Of a DNA stretch of 64,000 bases, positions 1 to 12,595 are shown piece by piece; the stretch's first letter is position 1, and each line of letters opens with the position of its first letter. Made by a program: the position numbers and the translations under genes. The notes under the pieces are model-generated. The model was not told the DNA's origin. It ran no database searches and was given only the letters and a program-made list of their open reading frames with translations. The stretch comes from Rhea pennata. Taxonomy: Eukaryota; Chordata; Aves; Rheiformes; Rheidae. The stretch lies in the NCBI RefSeq assembly GCF_028389875.1, contig NC_084676.1, forward strand, positions 9,486,001-9,550,000. The letters run 5' to 3'.

Positions 1-221
1 TTCCCATCTCACTGCTACTACATTAACAATAACAGGAATAAAGTTTGATCTTTGGCATTAATCTACAAACTGACTTCCATGCAAAGCTAGATAGGTACTG
101 AAGGAAATTCCATAAAGAGGAACCAGATTGATTATACAGTTTTTGTAAGTCTTCCTTTTACTAATTACTACACAAACAGTTTTTTCCTGGATTGTGGTGA
201 AATAGATGCGTCATTCCATGA

Positions 222-255
<34 letters not shown>

Positions 256-3200
256 AGTGCTCCAAAAGAAAGTGAAACCATTTTTCAAACAGACCCTTGT
301 TTTCAGTAGAATATTCCTGCTAATAGAAAGACTTTCAGTATGCCATTTCTGCCAATAAGGAGTGTTTTCAATGCCTTAGAGGAAAGCCAAGCACTGACAT
401 AGAGCTTCCACCATTCTCTCTTTCAGTGTCATAGGGGAAGTGGGATAAAATGATGGGAGAGCAGCTGCTTTTCTCCAAATTTCCCCTTAAGAATATATGA
501 GCTCATAATGGAAACCCAGACTGTCATCAAAGAATATTTTCACAATCTCTATGTTTTAATATTTAAAAATTCCACTATGATGGATCATAGCAAACTAGCC
601 TGGCATGGAAGTTCCACACAGATTTATCTGCACTCCATAACTAACATCTAGGATTCTTGACATAAAGCTTGGGCACTTTATTATTCCATTTGTCCTGTAA
701 CAATAACTGAGCTAAGATAAATATGTGTGCTGTAGGCATATGTGTATACAGAACATGCACTCTGTAAATGTCTATTTATTTACATTAATCATTAACTATT
801 CATGCTTTAAGATTGGGCAGGCATTCAAAGAAAACCACCAGGTTGGGCAGCTGTTCAAGCTAAGCATTAGTTTGACATTACAATCAAAAAAAGAAAAGCC
901 AGAATGCATGACTGATATAAGCAAACAGGCAAGTTAAGACATTTTGGGAAGGAACTAAGTAGTGTGTGTGTATGGTTATTTGGGCACATATTATCTGCTC
1001 AGTGACTGTGAATGCAGCTCTAAACTTCTCCTGATCATTGCTAGCTTGCTGTTTAACTTGTGTGTTAGGACAGAAGTGAGTTTTGAAAATAGTCTGAAGT
1101 GGAGATGATGTGTTGCTTAAACTTGATTAAACCCATTCTGATTTGTGAAAGGAGAGCTATCCAAAGTGCTTCGTGGAGGCTACAATTAGGATGATAGGCT
1201 GAGACTGTCAGAGCAGAGGGGCAGCACTGCTCACCGCTTAGTCCTGGTTCCTGGTTGCTCATGCACAAAGTGTGTTCTGTGGTGCATCCTGCAGTCTTGG
1301 TCTCCAGAATGTCCGGAGACAGGTGGAAGGGGTCAAAGCATATTGAGGCTTTCTTCCTGCCCTTGTGAGAAGATTTCCTCTGGAAGGAAAACCAGATGAA
1401 TGGGGATCTAGTGCACAGTCCAGCCTCCTTCCAACATAAATTTAAAGGGTAGTCAGGGATTAGGACAAGAGGGAGATAATTCTTTCTGACAATTCTGGAA
1501 CAGCTTGAATCCCTTTCACTTGCCTGCTCTTTTAGCTGCTTCTGCCATATCTTTCTCAATACATTTTCTCAGACTGGTATTTTCTCTTTCAGAAGGGTGT
1601 AACAACAATGGCAGAACAAGTTTGAGCCCATGTGGGGTGTTGCTTGGCCCACCCTTGGCAAAATGGCCTTTAGAATAACAGCTGTTAAGGTAAGAATGAG
1701 AATAACATTATATATATCACCTAAAACTGTCTGAAGACATCTGGGCCAACTGATCAAGTGAAAGAGAAGATGAGCGTCAGCGAGATTAAACAGTAACCAG
1801 GAGTTACAAAGATATTTTTGAAACAAAGACGGACTCAGCTTGAAAATAAGTATAAAAGAACCATGAAAATTTGAAACAGTGGGGAGAGAGACCTTGGAGC
1901 AGAAACAGCACCTGAAAATACTGCCAGAAGTCGCTCCACTGGCATGGTGACCTCTGTGTAGGCCTGACAGAGCATCCTCCCTGTCAGATACTGTGAGTGG
2001 CCTGTACTCCAGCTAGTGGAGTGACAGTATGTGATGCAACAAGTAGGGACTCACACCTTGGGTGTACGCAGATGACCTTGCAAGTACTTTTTCACTAGCA
2101 AGTGCCTTAGCAAATTGTAGGAAGCTGCACGGGTACACACAAGGCTAGCGTACCCACATCTCCAACAGGAGGTGTGTGTAAGGAGGTGAACGCCCCAAAA
2201 GGTTGCATGTGTTTGTAAACCACACTTTCTTCCACTTTGTGTGTGTATGACTGTGTGTGTGTGATTACAACATTTTTGGGTTATTTATAGAAGACTGTTT
2301 AGGAATTTGTGGGTATTTATTACAAATTCGGAAATATACAGGACTGTGATTTATCTGTTGTATTACTGATATGGATCTTGAATGTATATTTCACCCGTCA
2401 CTGGTCCAATTCCGTTTCATTAATAAATCAATAAACCTTTTTGATGCAGATTTGGTATAAAATATGTGAACTAATCTGTTTTTCTCTGTATCAGAGCCAC
2501 CATTTCAAACCTGACTCGGAAAGCAGCACTCACAGCCTGCGGCCCTCTCCCTCTGCTCTTGTCCTGGTTCTGGCTGTGATCTCTAGCAAAGCAAAGTCTG
2601 GAGCTGAGGTTTGAGTAACAGGTTGGTACACTGGATTCAGCAGGGAAGTTGTTAGGCCCATGCGAAAGTGCCATTGCAGTGCTCTAACCATGTGTTTTGT
2701 CAGGTTGGAGGGAGTTTAACTCAACTGCCTAAGGTATGTGACCCCACTCACGCAGTGTTTCTTTGAAGAGGAGAGCTAAGGAGAGAAAAGGACTCCACTA
2801 GCAACTCTGTACATCTGTTTAAAGCTTTCAGAGCAGTTACTCCAGAGCCCTGAAACTACCCTCACTCAAAGGAGACCGTGCCTCCCTCTCGGCTACTGTG
2901 CCTCCCAGACGTGTGACTGGGGACAGGAATTTGATGCACTGGGAACTGCTGGAGCTTGTCTCACTGCTAATTTGGGCTGTTCCACCTTTGGTTTTATGTT
3001 CTTGCCACATTTGGGGGCACCAACTACGCAACACACTGCACATGCGTGTGCTGTTTCACCTGCGTGAAGGGCCTCTGAAACGCCACTGACTGTAGCAGAA
3101 GGGACAGGCTCCATCTCTTCATTGCTGTATGCCTACGTTGTATCTTTGATCCTCCGGCTAAAAGAACCCTTCTGTCACTAGAAAGTCTGCAGTATAGAGG

Positions 3201-3900
3201 TGTATCTCTTTCTGCATTTCTAAAGTACATCAGGTTGAATTCCATTTTTTGTTTTGATAAGCAGTGTATTTCTTGGTGCCTAAGAGTGTTTCAGTCTTGT
3301 TATTGTTCAGGTTTAGAACAGGACTAGTTGAACAAATCAGTTTGGTTTGCCTGCTGAATAAAGTGAATTGTTTTCTATTCTTATATAAATAAAGAAATGG
3401 AAACTTTTGCCTCATTTTCAAAATATGTGTTCTATGTGCAGCTTTTCTTATGCTCAAATACTGGTTTACAGGAACCTTAGTTTATAAAATAGGTTTTATT
3501 TAAAAATTGCCAACATAAAATAATGTGGCAATTTCAGATTTTGTTTTAGTTGACCCAAGTCTCAATTTTTAGAATAAATATAATATTAAAAGATCAAATA
3601 AAAAAAATCCCTAGCTCTGATTCTGATTAATGTGATAGGTGAGATTTTAGTTCATGTATTTCTCTTTAGAGAAATTTTTTTCACTAGATTTACCAGGTAG
3701 CAGTAGATTCAGTTCATTTAACGTTCTGTCTTCACAATATATTTCCCATCAAACAGTTCTGGAAGTTTATTTACTCTTAATTTACTCTTCCCCAGCTGAT
3801 GAGAGCAGTATGAAAGAGACAGAAAATTGGACAGGAAAGGAAGCGCCTGTGGCATATCATAAAGGTCATAGTAATAATCTCATTTCCTCTTTAAAGTTTA
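1..3900. other. Intergenic region upstream of IL12B
   Basis: I found no exon chain, conserved protein or RNA gene on either strand. Open frames here, such as a 164-codon frame on the minus strand at 1065-1559, show no domain, signal peptide or family resemblance and are best read as chance. Low-complexity DNA includes an A28 run at 225-252 and TG-rich DNA around 2235-2265. Distal IL12B enhancers could lie here, but none can be shown by eye. Confidence 0.6.
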
Positions 3901-4080
3901 CCTGGGACTCCCAAACATTTTTTTTTTTTCCTCTCTCTCTTTATTTTTGCTTAACTTCTACCACTGTACAAAAAAGGAACTATGTCCACGTGTTGCAATT
4001 CTGTGGTATTGCGGTGAAACGGAGCATCCCTTTCCTTTCAGAGTTTACATTTATAAGAGAGCCAGCACTTTGCTTCCTTC
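3900..4080 (+). promoter_or_regulatory. IL12B: Probable IL12B core promoter
   Basis: A TATA-like TTTATAAG at 4050-4057 lies about 80 bases before a strong splice donor at 4135/4136, so transcription probably starts near 4080. Upstream are an E-box CACGTG (3987-3992), a C/EBP-like TTGCAATT (3993-4000), an IRF-like GTGAAAC (4014-4020), an ETS-like TTTCCTTT (4031-4038) and a rough NF-kB-like GGGACTCCC (3904-3912). Mammalian IL12B promoters are known to use NF-kB, C/EBP, ETS and IRF inputs, so the set fits, but each motif is short and could be chance. The TATA box and following exon are the firmer part; factor occupancy is inference. Confidence 0.5.
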
Positions 4081-4135
4081 AGATCACAAAACCAACCTGC
4101 CTGGCAACTTCAGCTAATAGGCGTCACGGGAAAAG
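4080..4135 (+). other. IL12B: IL12B non-coding exon 1 (5' UTR)
   Basis: The first coding exon begins exactly at the ATG, right after a pyrimidine-rich acceptor ending TCTCTACAG, so an upstream non-coding exon is required. The best candidate ends at AAAAG|GTAAGAATT (donor at 4136), just downstream of the TATA-like box. Human IL12B also has a non-coding first exon. The 5' end is estimated from the TATA spacing; the donor is the supported end. Confidence 0.5.
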
Positions 4136-4494
4136 GTAAGAATTCCTTTCTTCTCTCACTGTCCCCTTTGTGGGACAACATAAATATGGCAACAGCTGAC
4201 TTCAGATGAAATAAATGGAAACTTGAAGTAATTTATTTAAAAGTGTATTTAAAAAAGTTTTCATGAGACTTTTCTCAGAATAGTGTTTATATGTGTGCCT
4301 GAAGTTACACATATAGTGTATACATGTAAAGTATATAGCTGATAGAATTGTTAGCTGACTAATAGAATAACTAATGTTGTAAGATAATGATCTTTTATAT
4401 CTTACCAATGTTCATTTTGCTGGGGTCTGTGCCGATAGAAATACATATCTGTGGTGAGACTATTCTTTGCTTTAAATAAATGTCATTCCGTTGA

Positions 4495-4575
4495 CACCCT
4501 GCTTTGAGCTGGGATGGGTCCAGATGATCTCCAGAGGTCCTTTCCAACAGAAGTTAATCTATGATTCTCAGTGAA
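4495..4575 (+). mobile_element. CR1 LINE 3'-end fragment
   Basis: The motif GATCTCCAGAGGTCCTTTCC followed by AACAG and TCTATGATTCT is the diverged terminal part of CR1, which ends in ATTCTATG-type repeats. Only the last 80 or so bases remain, in sense orientation within an IL12B intron. Confidence 0.8.
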
Positions 4576-5390
4576 GGAACTCTGCTGATTTATGCAAGTT
4601 GATGCTCTACATCACAGGGAAAACATAATGTTGGTAGACTGGCCTCACCTAGGATGTGCTCAGGCAACTGCACTGATTAATCATGTTCAGAAATTGACGT
4701 TATTTCTAACTAATTTTTCAACAAAATTGTGAGAAGGGAAGGTTGGGGTGTGGGGGAAAGTTGAATAATTTTCCATGGAAATTGTTAACTTAATTCGTTA
4801 AAAACCCCAAATCTTTCAGCTTCTCCTTAAAATCAGAAAAAAAAAAATCTATTTTCAGTGTTTAAATTTTGATGAAAAGTTGACACTGAAAAGAAAGCGT
4901 ATTTTACCCCCTTTTTCTCCCTCCAAGTTTTTAGTTGAAATTTCAGGTATCAGTTACATGAAGAGAACTCAGAGATGCCATATAAGGATCACAGAAAAGA
5001 ACAAGAGCTGACAATTTTCAAGATGAAAACTGTGTTTTTCTTTCACAAATTACAGATAATCCCATGGCAGAAAATCATCAGGAGCTCAGAAAGTGTTTGC
5101 CTGTTAATGAAGCAATAGACAACTGACAGCTGCCTGATAGTATCTAGCTTATGACTGAGGTTTGTGCCTCTCTCTGAGCATCAGACGTAGTGTCAGCTGC
5201 TTTGTCTCTTAGATACTCGTTCAAGCTATTATATTCCTAGCTTCTGGTCCCATTAATAGCTGTGATGTGTGGCATACAAAATGCATAGCAGGCTTTCTTT
5301 GGCATTGATCCAGATACTGCTAACTTCTCATGAAGATTAATAACTGCTTTTAGTAGCAGGAGCTGCCAGGAAGTTATCGATTTGGTGCAT

Positions 5391-5480
5391 ATCGAAATAA
5401 ATACACACCCTTCCTCCCTAAACCTGGATGGAAAGATCGAAATAAATACACACCCTTCTTCCCTAAACCTGGATGGAAAG
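5391..5480. repeat. 45-bp tandem duplication
   Basis: Positions 5391-5435 and 5436-5480 are two adjacent 45-bp copies beginning ATCGAAATAAATACACACCC and ending GGATGGAAAG. They differ at one base (CTTCCTCCC versus CTTCTTCCC), so the duplication is young. It lies in the IL12B first intron. Confidence 0.95.
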
Positions 5481-6644
5481 TTTTGTTTTATGTGAGAAGA
5501 GATCATGAGGAATACTTCTCTTTCATTGAAAATAGGACTTGTTTGGGAGGAAAAAAAGAAACAAAATCACCACCTGATTTTGTTTTATTTCATCTGCACT
5601 CAAACTCCATTGATAGTCAAAATAGACTTTGAAAGCTATATTCACCAGCCTCTTTTTTTAAGTCATATTCCTATCCATTTGACCTATTCTCCAGTTAAAG
5701 AAAACTGTCTGAAGCTGTATTTAAATAACAGTCATTGTTTTTCCTATATTCCTGATGGTTATTACAACATTTGACAAAATGTTTTGTGTTTCATGAAGAG
5801 CTCTAGCTGTATTTTGAATTCAAGACAAATAGTTTGAGAGCTAGAACCTGAATATACACAGATATATATTTATATATTCTCGTTACACATATATGCCTCA
5901 AGTAAATACTGCAAAAATGATACACGACCAGCAGTTTTTGCAAATATATCTGTTTCACTGACTTTAGTAGGAATTTTGCCTGAAATTGCTTGAAAAGTAA
6001 ATTAGACTATATAATTTCAGTTGAGTACCAGAACTAGTTAGGTAAATATCAGTATTGAAGCCAGCTCTACACTGCAGTTACTGACACCACAGTCACTTGT
6101 CCTCAAAAAGAGAGAGAGTGAAGAACGTGGTCTAGCAAAACACTCAAACAAGTGCTTCTTTTTATACACAGTTTTGCTTTAATAGGACTACTGACATGCT
6201 TAAAGCAAGGAACGTGTTAAGAGCTTTGTATAATTGGAATTTAATGTACAAAGATCCTTTGCTCCAATGCCTTATTTATGCAAGTAGCCCCTCTAGTATT
6301 AAACTAGTATTAGCAGGACTTCTTTTGTGTGAGGAATACTTAACTGAGAGACCTTGGAAAGCTTAATCTGAGTAGATAAGGCCAAGACTTACACATACAG
6401 CAATTTCTTCTCAGTTCTGTGATTTCCACTAAACTGTTTTGTGGTGTGACCAAACTCTTGGCCTGAATCCTAGTGCAAACCTGCTATGCAATTTTAATGT
6501 AGTCTAAGAGTTCTTAGAATGGGAGAAGGTTTCTTAGTCCATTGGAAATGACTCTGTCCTCTTATCCTGTCCGGCATTGAGCTTGGCTTCAGCATACAAT
6601 CATTAATGCTAAATGATGTTTAGTAATTTGTTTTTTCTCTACAG

Positions 6645-6726
6645 ATGTCTCACCTTCTATTTGTCTTACTTTCACTATTTTCCTTTGCTGCCCTTCTGGA
6701 AGCACAGTGGAAACTGAGAGAGAATG
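6645..6726 (+). CDS. IL12B: IL12B coding exon 1 (signal peptide)
   Basis: Encodes residues 1-27 plus one base: an uncharged leucine- and phenylalanine-rich signal core, then the mature N-terminus near QWKLREN. The acceptor AG is immediately before the ATG and the donor is G|GTAAGC. Confidence 0.93.
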
Positions 6727-9700
6727 GTAAGCAATCTTAATTTACTGAGACTATAGATGACTGAATGGTTAAAAAAAGGATTGACGAGTATATTTGTGAC
6801 TAAAAGCGTGGATTGTTAGCTACAATGCCTTGGCCAAGGTTTCTACTATTTGTTTGTGAATAACTAGCCAACTAATTGGTATTAATAGAAATATTTAGTC
6901 CTAAAATATTGACACTTCTAACACAATAGCTGTTAATCTGAATATTTGCACTATGAAATGTCTTATTCCCTATTCCCTGTTCTATTGTTTCAAAAGTTTC
7001 AGTCATGCAGTCAAGAAGCAGAAACATTATCTTGTGACTTAGGTAACAGCCCACAAACAAACAGTGAAGAATCAATTGTCTAAAAGAACATGTCACAGAA
7101 AAATCCAGCACTTAAAAATAGTTTATGCAACCTTCCTGGTAAATAAGTGAACTGCAAACGCATTTGTAAAAAATACAGGGTCAGTAATAAATTGACAAAT
7201 CTTTTAAATAATTTACTCACCATAAAATTAGACTAAATTCAGATGGTCATATTTGCTGCTCTAATTCATGCAGATAAGCTCTGCAATGTAGGCTGCCTTC
7301 AGTGGGATGATCCACAAAAAAGGATCCTAATCAACACAGAAAAAAGCATTCTCAATCTGACTGAGAAGTGTTTTATTTCTAAAGAATAATTCAGCTATAT
7401 TCATCAGTATCTTTACATCAAGAAATGATTTATCCAGTGTTTTCCCTGAGCAATGCCACTATGCTGAAAACTATAGATATGTTTGTCAACATATTGAGAA
7501 TACACCTTTATATTTTTGTGTTTGAAATCTTTAAGATTTACTCCGCTTGTGCTTCAAATATGCATAAACAGTTTAGTAAGGTTCCTAGAGTTGCATATTC
7601 TCTGCCATTTTAGATACAGCATTTGACATGTATTTCTTAGTATTTCTTCTGTGTGTCTTAAGGCTCTCATTTTGGTAGTGAAGTGTCCTGGTGAACAGGT
7701 CTTACAGTTCTTTATTGGAACTTTGTTTTCCTGAGCGGAGTACTTTCTGAGGTGCTGACACACTGAGAAACAGATTTTTGCTTGTTCTTGAATATAGAAC
7801 AGTCTCTGAGGGCATTGAACACAGCTGGGGAGCCTATGACAGTAGTGGCATCTAAGCAATAGCAGTGAAATTTTGAGAATTGTTGCCACACAAAAGTGCA
7901 GATGAAGTTCTTGAGCCAACCTGATTACTATTCTGCTTTTCTTGTGAAACCACAGCAAAGAGACAGGAGAAGATAACAGTTCTTTAGTGGAATTATTCCA
8001 AATTATTTCATTATGTGGAATTTCCTCTAATTTGGAGTGGCCAATAGGGTGCTTAAGAGTTACAAGACAGCTCTCAGGAGACCACATTTCTCTGTTGCAC
8101 TCCACTTATCTCTACTGTAGCTCTTAGTAATCATTCCATTTGGACCAAGGTGATAGGAGTACCTATGCTCCTTGTAGAAAATGGAAAATGGCGTCAGCTA
8201 GGAGTAAATAAAATCCGCTTACCTGGAGCTCTCCTCCTTCCTACTGCTCATTCACAGGCCTTTGACTCTGAAGAAGGCCATCAGGGAGCCAAGCAATTCA
8301 GCACCAAGGGGTTTCACAGACCATTCTGTGAACAAAGGCCAAGGGCCATGTGAAGGAGGAATACATGGGCTGTGCATCCTGGCATACTCATCTTTAAAAT
8401 AAAGGTCCCTGCCTACTTCCCAGGGTTATAAACCTCTATAGGATTCTCTGGAAACATGGAAAAAAAAAATCTCTTCTTCAATTAAAATGTCATCCCTACT
8501 GATAAACAAGTTCTAGATGCACTGTAATTTTCTAAGTTAAATCTCTTTTTACAGTGAAGATTTTCAGGTGATAACGTGACATGGGGGCAATAAAGAAATA
8601 GATTTTTCAGTTCTCCTGGAGAGTGAAGCTGAATAAATGGCTCGATTTAATCTTTACAAGCACTGTTAAGTGTGAACAGTTCCTAATACTCCTAATACTT
8701 TTTTTTTTTTTTTTTTTCAATATTCAGTATACGTCATAGAATCTGAGTGGAGTGATGAGACACCAGCTACAAAAGTGGAGCTTATCTGTAACGTATCTGA
8801 TGAAGCACTGCCAGTTTACTGGAAAAAGGGCACAGAAGTGAAAGGAACTGGAAAGACCCTGATTGCTGAAGTGAAGGAGTTCCCAGATGCTGGCAACTAC
8901 ACCTGTCTGACAGCTGATACCCATGAAATCATCAGCTATGATTTTTTCCTCATAACTAAAATAGACTCAAATGGGCAAATGATAAGGTCAATTCTGAAAA
9001 GTTTTAAAGGTAAGGTCATAGAATGTTATGATGTATTTTGTTTTGATAGGATGTAATGATGTATTTTGTTCAACTTTACACATTGTAGACCAAAGTGAGC
9101 TCTCTGGAGAACTGCATGAGAAATATACAGTTTAAAATGGGTCCTCTTCAAATATGTTATCAACAGTGAAGGTCAACAGATGACTTTTCTTGTGTGTATG
9201 GTGCATTTGATAAGAAAAATACGAATATATTGTCACTGGGATTAATTAAGGACTCTCTAGACCCATAGGATGGACTCATGGTAGGAATGATTAGACTGGT
9301 ATAAAAACTATGGAATAACATCGATACATCCCTACTGCTTTTCTGAAAGCAACTGACTTGCTTTATTTGCTGCAGTGTTTCTCTGTGAAAGAAATAATCT
9401 CTCTGTCTACATAAGTCTGTTAATGATAGGCTTCATCAGCCATCTGCAACAGCTTTGGTACATGCTAACTCCTATCAACAGCCATGTAGATGTGGTTAAT
9501 GGGCTGCTATATAGCCCAGCCTTCAGCTATTAAATGTGGTTATATGGCTTTTTAACTAGAAATGACTGCTCAGTTGGTAGCATGAGATTGTGTCTGCTTG
9601 TATACCCACCATCTGCCAAAGTGGACAGGAATCTACTGAGTTACTGTGTTCTCTCTGCTTGGACTTGGCAGAAAAAAAAAAGGAAAAAAAGGAAAAGAAA

Positions 9701-12552
9701 TGTTTTCTTTCTTTTTCCATCTAGAGCCAAACAGGACATTTTTAAAATGTGAGGCAAAGAATTACTCTGGAATTTTCATATGTTCATGGATGACAGAAAA
9801 TGAGACTCCAAATGTGAAGTTCACAATCAGAAGTCTAAAAGGGTAAAAGCTTGTACTTTCCTTAGCTACCTTGTAATAAGGCCAAAGCAGCCTTCAGTAT
9901 TAGTCTGCAGAGGAGATCCTGGATTGTGGATTGCCAATTGAGAACACAAAGAAGGGGAAGAATCTCACTCCCAGAGTCTAAACATGTGCAGAAGGGTTTG
10001 GGGCCATCACAAAGACTTACTTGACTAATAAGGGCATGGAAATTGCTCAGGAATTAATAAAGATTTGAGAATGGAACAACCCCCACTGGATTGTTACAGC
10101 TGCTACAGTACAGCTGCAGAGTCACTTAAGCAATAACAAAAACTGTTCATGCAGCGGAGAGAGAGGAAGTTGAGCCAAAAGTAGAAGCAATCATAGCATT
10201 GAGTCCCTTCTCAGCAGATCCAGTGGCACTAAAGGAGTGGGAGGCTGCACCCACTGCAAAAGCCACATGTCCACTGACAAGTCTCAGTTGAGGGACACTG
10301 CAGAAACCTGCAAGGGAAATATGTGAGGGGAACCTTGTGGGGATTTCCTACCTCCCACTACTCTTGGGGGTTTCTCCAAAACATGGAGCACTTAGGCAGA
10401 GGTCACTTCAGTTTGTTAAAGAGGAAATAGCTGCAAAGTGTTTTATTTCGCTGAATGAAAAAAAATAGAGCCAGATTCAGGTAGCACTTTGTAATTGTCT
10501 TTTGTTATTTGTTTCCCAATGGATGCATTTTAACCTTGCCTGATTTATTTCAGCAAGGTTTTAGAAAGAGCTGAGGAACAAAGTTAGATACCAGAGCTTG
10601 TCATGGGACAGCGGTAATAAAGGTCTTTTTTAAAAACTTTGAAAATGTAAGAATACCCACAGGACTGTTTTTACAGTGGTTAAAGTGAAGCCATAGAATG
10701 ATTTAGGCAGCAGCAAAATTTTATATTACCAGCTACATGATATCACTGTGACAGCAAACATTCTCAGAACAAACCAGCATTTCCAATACCACCTTCTGTT
10801 CTGTATTCAGCTCTCAAGGACATGTAACCTGCAGCAGCCCTGTGGCTCACATTGATAACTCAGTGATTAAATACACAGCGCAGTGCCAGAAGGAGAACTA
10901 CTGTCCATTTGCTGAAGAGCACCAGCCAATCGAGATGTTCCTGGAGGTCATTGATGAGGTGGAATATGAGAACTATACCAGCAGCTTCTTCATCAGAGAT
11001 ATCAGTGCGTACACCAGAAATCACAATTTATTCTCAGCTTTATTCTTGTTGTTGCTGAGAGTGGAACTAATAATGATAACGAACCAAACTAAGGTTGGGA
11101 ATCCCTGCCCTATTCTACTGTAAATCTGTATCAAGCCCCCAGTTACAGGAACAAGGGAAAACAAATCATAGCAGCAGTCCAGAAGTGGATGAGGAAGTGA
11201 AGAAATAAGATCTCCATAGCTTGTGACTTCCTACTCTCTCTCCCCCACAACTCCCAGAAGTTTCTATAGCATTCTGTATGATAGGGACATGTTTGGGAAG
11301 GGGCATGTGGTCTCCCAATCACAGAACAAACAATAACTGAGCAGGCTCTTCTCTGGGACCTGCAGACTTACCAGTTACTCAGATAATGGTTAATGCTATG
11401 TGTTCTTCACTCCTGATCCATTCTTGCAGGTGGACATCTATGACAGGCTAATACAAATTGACAGGAATAAGAACAACCGTGACTATGATGCCACAGGGTG
11501 CAGAAAAATGAGGCAGGATCCTAAAGAAGCAGATGCTTTCCTAAATGTCCTAAGAGTCAGCAGTCTTTGAGGATGGTCGTCTGTCTCTGACAACACCCTT
11601 AGCAACTCTCTAGGCAAAAAAAAAAAAAAAAAAAGGCTCTGGGAGTCTGGTTAATTTTCCGTGCGAATTTTGGGGGGTCCCAGAGCTTATTCTTATAGAA
11701 ATATCAACAATAGGACACCAACAACTGACATCATGCTGCAGTCATGCTTAATTCCTACCATATTTTCTCTTGCAGTAAAACCTGACCCACCGCAATGTGA
11801 GTATGTGGCCAAAAATGGAACAGTGACCTGGACATATCCAAAAACTTGGAGCACACCAAAGTCCTACTTCCCTCTGACTTTCAAAGTCAAAGTTGAAAGA
11901 ACAAAGAGACACAAAATCAAGCCAGAGGTACAGCATTCAGAATGAGCTTTTCTTGCTTTAACAAACCATATAAATAATATGTTTTGTACGCAAGACTCAC
12001 AAAATCATATAATCATAGAATCAGTAAGGTTGGAAGGGACCTCTGGAGATCATCGAGTCCAACCTCCCTGGAGCATGTTAGACAGGGTTGCATCCAAGCG
12101 GGCCTTGAAGATCTCCAGAGAAGGAGACTCCACAACATCTCGGGGCAACCTGTTCCAGTGCTCCTTCATTCTCACAGGGAAGAGATTCCCCTCACGTTCG
12201 GGTGGAACCTCCTGTGCTTCAGTTTCTGCCCATTGCCTCTTGTCCTGTCACATGGGGCAACTGAAATGAGTTAGGCCCTGTCCCCTTGACACCCTCCCTT
12301 CAGGTACTTGTACACATTGCTAAGATCCCCCCTCAGTCTTCTCTTCCCCAGGCTGAAGAGGCCCAGCTCTCGCAGCCGTTCCTCATAGGGCAGGTGCTCC
12401 AGCCCTCTGATCATCCTGTAGCCCTACACTGGACTCTCTCCAGTAACTCCATGTCTCTCTTGTACTGGGGAGCCCAGAACTGGACACAGTACTCGAGATG
12501 AGGCCTCACCAGGGCTGAGTAGAGCAGCAGAATCATCTCCTATAGACTAGGG

Positions 12553-12595
<43 letters not shown>

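Larger units (their letters stand above)
4136..6644. other. IL12B: IL12B first intron (5' UTR intron)
   Basis: A 2.5-kb intron between the presumed non-coding exon and the signal-peptide exon. It contains a CR1 tail fragment (4495-4575) and a 45-bp tandem duplication (5391-5480). Its boundaries depend on the exon 1 call. No other exon is evident. Confidence 0.5.

Noticed and set aside
1065-1559. 164-codon minus-strand open frame
   Set aside because: No domain, signal peptide or recognisable similarity, and no supporting splice or promoter context.
3654-4139. 161-codon + strand open frame
   Set aside because: It runs through the TATA-like box and splice donor assigned to IL12B exon 1; its translation is low-complexity and unlike any known protein.
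7554-8105. 183-codon minus-strand open frame
   Set aside because: Lies within an IL12B intron; no family resemblance and no coding context.
10690-10712. CATAGAATGATTTAGG resembling a CR1 terminus
   Set aside because: Only about 15 bases match, with no CR1 body next to it; likely chance.
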